Positions 38,564 through 41,324 of a DNA stretch of 41,324 bases are shown one piece after another. This stretch comes from an uncultured Mucilaginibacter sp. (GTDB lineage Bacteria > Bacteroidota > Bacteroidia > Sphingobacteriales > Sphingobacteriaceae). Within the stretch, counting starts at the first letter, position 1. The number at the start of each line of letters is the position of its first letter. The notes under the pieces were generated by a model. The model did not search any database, was not told the origin of the DNA, and saw nothing but the letters and a program-made list of their open reading frames with translations. The stretch lies in the NCBI RefSeq assembly GCF_946479965.1, contig NZ_CAMLHX010000035.1:1-41324 (forward strand), written 5' to 3'. A program made the translations under genes and the position numbers.

Positions 38564-39646
38564 CGCCGCGGTTTTAGCCGAAGCGCCGGGTTGGCCCATT
38601 AGTTTGTCCAACTCATTATAGTCAGCAAGCATTTGTTGGCGGTTAGACGCATCGTTAAGTATTGCGTCTAATTCTGTATTTATCTTACTGGGGTTGCAAT
38701 CTTCCTGTATCAATTCTTTCACTACCAGTCGGTTCATGATCAAGTTAACCAGCGATATAAATTTGATCTTCACAACCATTCGCGCAATACCTACCGATAT
38801 TTTACCACCCTTATAAACTACCACCTGCGGTACGTGGAATAAAGCTGTCTCTAACGTAGCGGTACCTGATGCTACAATCGCGGCATCAGAGTGGCTCAGC
38901 AAATCATAAGTTGAATTGAATATGATAGGGATATTTTTGCCGTTCAGATAAGGCTTGTAATAATCAGCATCAAATGATGGCGCTCCCGCTATCACGAATT
39001 GATAAAACTTAAAACGTTCGGCAACAGTCAACATATCCGGCAACAGATTCTCTATCTCCTGTTTTCGGCTGCCCGGCAATAAGGCTATAATTTTTTTACC
39101 TGTAAAATTATGTTTAACCAGGAAATCGCTTTGAGGGTTAAAAGCGGCAACGGCGTCCAGTAGTGGGTTGCCCACATAGTCCACCTGCATACCCCATTGT
39201 TTATAAAAATCAACCTCAAATGGCAGTATGCAAAACAGGTGATCTACTACCCGTTTTATTTTTAATACGCGTTTTTGGTTCCAAGCCCAAACCTTGGGCG
39301 ATATGTAGAAATTTACCGGTATTCCTTGCTTTTTAGCGTAATCAGCGATCTTTAAATTAAACCCGGGGAAATCTATCAATATCAGAACTTCAGGTTGCCA
39401 GGCGGATATATCTGCTTTGCAGGCTTTAAGATTTTTTAAGATAGTGCGTAAATTAACCACTACCTCTAAAAACCCCATAAAGGCCATTTCGGCGTAATGC
39501 TTTACCAAAGTGCCCCCTTCGGCTTGCATCAGGTCGCCACCAAAAAAACGGAACTCTGCATGCTGGTCCAGCTTTTTTAGCTCTTTCATTAAATTGGCCC
39601 CATGCAGATCGCCCGAGGCCTCGCCGGCTACCAGGTAATATTTCAT
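38534..39646 (-). CDS. lpxB: Lipid-A-disaccharide synthase
   Basis: Joins UDP-2,3-diacylglucosamine and lipid X to make the lipid A disaccharide. The 370-residue GT19 enzyme has the family N-terminal YYLVAGEASGDLHGANLM, FFGGDLMQAEGG, YISPKVWAWNQKRV, the ALLPGSRKQEIENLLP loop and SGTATLETALFHVPQVVVYK. It lies 30 bp after surE on the same strand, a pairing usual in Bacteroidota. The last ten codons overlap, tail to tail, the end of the flavoprotein gene. Confidence 0.96.
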   Translation of the reverse strand: MKYYLVAGEASGDLHGANLMKELKKLDQHAEFRFFGGDLMQAEGGTLVKHYAEMAFMGFLEVVVNLRTILKNLKACKADISAWQPEVLILIDFPGFNLKIADYAKKQGIPVNFYISPKVWAWNQKRVLKIKRVVDHLFCILPFEVDFYKQWGMQVDYVGNPLLDAVAAFNPQSDFLVKHNFTGKKIIALLPGSRKQEIENLLPDMLTVAERFKFYQFVIAGAPSFDADYYKPYLNGKNIPIIFNSTYDLLSHSDAAIVASGTATLETALFHVPQVVVYKGGKISVGIARMVVKIKFISLVNLIMNRLVVKELIQEDCNPSKINTELDAILNDASNRQQMLADYNELDKLMGQPGASAKTAALIIGYLQKG

Positions 39647-39676
39647 GTGTTGGGGTGATTTAATGGGGACATGCTA

Positions 39677-40450
39677 TTAAACGTTGAATTTCCAGCTGTG
39701 CAGAACAGGTATGGCATGGTGGGCGGTCATATCAAATTGTACCGGTACTACCGATACGTAGTTGTTATCTAAAGCCCATGAGTCGGTGTCCTCGCCATTA
39801 TCATTTAATTGAAAAACTCCGGTAAGCCAGTAATAGGGGCGTTTGTAAGGGTCCAACCGCTCATCAAATTCCTCAGCCCATTTGGCATTGGCCTGGCGGC
39901 AAATTTTTATTCCTTTTATATGCCCGCCTTTGGGGAAGTTTACATTCAACAACGTTGCGGTAGGCATGCCATTCTGTAAAACCTGCAGGGCTATTTCTTT
40001 AACGTATTTAACGCAATGACTAAAATCGGCGTGTAATGTGTAATCGTCCAATGAGAAACCTATCGCCGGGATGCCCTCTATCGCGCCTTCAACCGCGGCC
40101 GACATAGTGCCGGAATACAATACATTAATGCCATTGTTAAGACCGTGGTTTATACCCGATACACACAAGTCAGGTTTTTTACCTTTAAATATTTTGGTAA
40201 CGGCTAGTTTAACGCAATCAACCGGAGTGCCCGAGCAGCTGTACATTTCAATACCTTCGTAAACGTCAACAGGATCTAAGCGCAGCGGTTTACCAATGGT
40301 AATAGCATGCCCCATACCCGACTGCGGACTGTCAGGCGCTACTACAACCACGCGACCGATCTCTTTCATTACATCCATTAAGGCTTTTATACCCGGGGCA
40401 GTAATGCCGTCATCATTCACTACCAGTATGGTGGGTTGGTGCTTTTTCAT
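39677..40450 (-). CDS. surE: 5'/3'-nucleotidase SurE
   Basis: A metal-dependent nucleotidase and exopolyphosphatase of 257 residues. Conserved metal- and phosphate-site motifs are ILVVNDDGITAPGIKAL, APDSPQSGMGHAIT, SCSGTPVDCVK and SGINHGLNNGINVLYSGTM. It is the first gene of surE-lpxB, so the two are probably co-transcribed. The start ATG at 40450 is well placed before the first strand. Confidence 0.96.
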   Translation of the reverse strand: MKKHQPTILVVNDDGITAPGIKALMDVMKEIGRVVVVAPDSPQSGMGHAITIGKPLRLDPVDVYEGIEMYSCSGTPVDCVKLAVTKIFKGKKPDLCVSGINHGLNNGINVLYSGTMSAAVEGAIEGIPAIGFSLDDYTLHADFSHCVKYVKEIALQVLQNGMPTATLLNVNFPKGGHIKGIKICRQANAKWAEEFDERLDPYKRPYYWLTGVFQLNDNGEDTDSWALDNNYVSVVPVQFDMTAHHAIPVLHSWKFNV

Positions 40451-40559
40451 CGCTGCGAAGTTAGCTATTATTAGAATAAGGTATTATCGCTTTACAAATT
40501 ACCCAAAAGCACTTTAATATAAATCCCTATATTTAAAGCATATACTTAATCCCGCCTGC

Positions 40560-41324
40560 ATGAAAAAGTTTTTACTTTTTGCCTTCACCGTTATTTCGTT
40601 TTCTGCATCGGCACAAACCGCTGCTATTAATACAAGTATAAGCGCCCGGGCTGATGCCCTTAAAGATAAAATTATTGTCTGGCGCCGCGATTTTCACGAG
40701 CATCCGGAGTTGGGTAACCGCGAGGTGCGCACCAGCGGTATTATTGCCAAGCATCTGCAATCATTAGGTATAGAAGTTAAAACCGGCGTGGCAACCACAG
40801 GCGTAGTAGGAATATTAAAAGGCGATAAGCCGGGCCCGGTTGTGGCGCTACGGGCAGATATGGATGCTTTGCCTGTTGTTGAGCGAACACCGCTGGCATT
40901 TGCATCGAAAGTTAAAACACAATATAATGGGCAGGAAGTAGGTGTGATGCATGCCTGTGGACACGATTCGCACATGGCTATTTTAATGGCAGTGGCCGAG
41001 GTGCTTTCCGGAATGAAGAAAGATTTGCGTGGAACGGTTAAATTTATTTTTCAACCGGCAGAAGAGGGTACGCCCTTGGGCGAAAAGGGTGGCGCTGAGC
41101 AAATGGTAAAAGAAGGCGTGCTTGAAAATCCAAAAGTTGATGTTGTTTTCGGCCTGCATATTAACTCGCAAGTAGAAGTAGGTAGACTCACTTATCGGCC
41201 GGGCGGTACCATGGCGGGGGTGAGCGATATGCAAATTATTGTAAACGGCAGATCGGCGCATGGGGCCAGCCCATGGAGCAGTGTAGATCCGGTGCTGGTA
41301 TCGGCACAAATAGTAAATAATTTG
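40560..41324 (+). CDS. M20-family amidohydrolase/aminoacylase, exported (partial, 3' end cut by window)
   Basis: The frame starts at ATG 40560 and is open for 255 codons to the last base. A signal peptide (MKKFLLFAFTVISFSASAQ) is followed by the M20D pattern: WRRDFHEHPELGNREVRTSG, ALRADMDALPV (metal D), HACGHDSHMAILM and FQPAEEGTPLGEKGG. The dimerisation lid starts GRSAHGASPWSSVD. These zinc or manganese hydrolases cleave N-acyl amino acids, hippurate or indole conjugates. Exported forms are common in Bacteroidota. It diverges from surE, with a 109-bp spacer. Confidence 0.92.
   Translation, partial: MKKFLLFAFTVISFSASAQTAAINTSISARADALKDKIIVWRRDFHEHPELGNREVRTSGIIAKHLQSLGIEVKTGVATTGVVGILKGDKPGPVVALRADMDALPVVERTPLAFASKVKTQYNGQEVGVMHACGHDSHMAILMAVAEVLSGMKKDLRGTVKFIFQPAEEGTPLGEKGGAEQMVKEGVLENPKVDVVFGLHINSQVEVGRLTYRPGGTMAGVSDMQIIVNGRSAHGASPWSSVDPVLVSAQIVNNL

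Overview
The window looks like chromosomal DNA of a Bacteroidota bacterium, most likely a Sphingobacteriaceae member close to Mucilaginibacter or Pedobacter. That assignment is by recognition of gene families, not by a search. Supporting signs are: a B-type sdhCAB operon; many exact TAnnTTTG -7 boxes; TlpA/DUF4369 lipoproteins; LytS/LytTR two-component genes; a TonB receptor with a carboxypeptidase-regulatory-like domain; and the order ssb-mutY / HU-TPR-mS38-like-rng. Most genes are single-copy housekeeping genes in moderately AT-rich DNA.

Layout. 1-4.1 kb: sdhCAB on the minus strand. 4.1-6.6 kb: a TlpA-like lipoprotein without its CxxC, the phosphoesterase PdeM, a candidate small RNA, and a small unknown protein. 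6.7-10.7 kb: a tRNA-Val gene followed by repeated copies of its 3' end and terminator plus decayed tRNA remnants. A secreted DUF1080/FG-GAP protein and a PAS histidine kinase are interleaved with these copies. 10.7-14.8 kb: VOC protein, membrane acyltransferase, GH2 glycosidase. 14.8-19.7 kb: a tiny protein, rng, an mS38-like 29-residue protein, a TPR protein and HU on the minus strand, diverging from mutY-ssb. 19.7-27.2 kb: accessory DNA with an NTF2-like protein, a GC-rich periplasmic cupin-like protein, a large TlpA protein, a LytS/LytTR pair and a RepA/RecA-like ATPase. This part is dotted with palindromic repeats. 27.2-33.4 kb: DPP-IV peptidase, class-C beta-lactamase-type hydrolase, FKBP lipoprotein, aspS. 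33.4-38.6 kb: a P-loop kinase-like gene, then a TPP riboswitch controlling a thiamine-uptake operon (TonB receptor, PnuC/PnuT permease) with a flavin-dependent oxygenase/acyl-CoA-dehydrogenase-like enzyme as third gene. 38.5-41.3 kb: surE-lpxB on the minus strand, and the start of an M20 amidohydrolase that runs off the end.

Functional themes are respiration (SDH), RNA and DNA maintenance (Rng, MutY, SSB, HU, PdeM), envelope biogenesis (LpxB), vitamin B1 uptake and scavenging of sugars and peptides (GH2, DPP-IV, TonB).

No complete mobile element, CRISPR array or defence island is visible. The least ordinary parts are: the tRNA-Val 3'-end/terminator repeat array; the minus-strand small RNA at about 5966-6060; the TPP riboswitch with an extra ~78-nt insertion and its unusual third gene; and several families of dispersed palindromic repeats, one of which carries what looks like a terminator at the 3' end of two unrelated transcription units.
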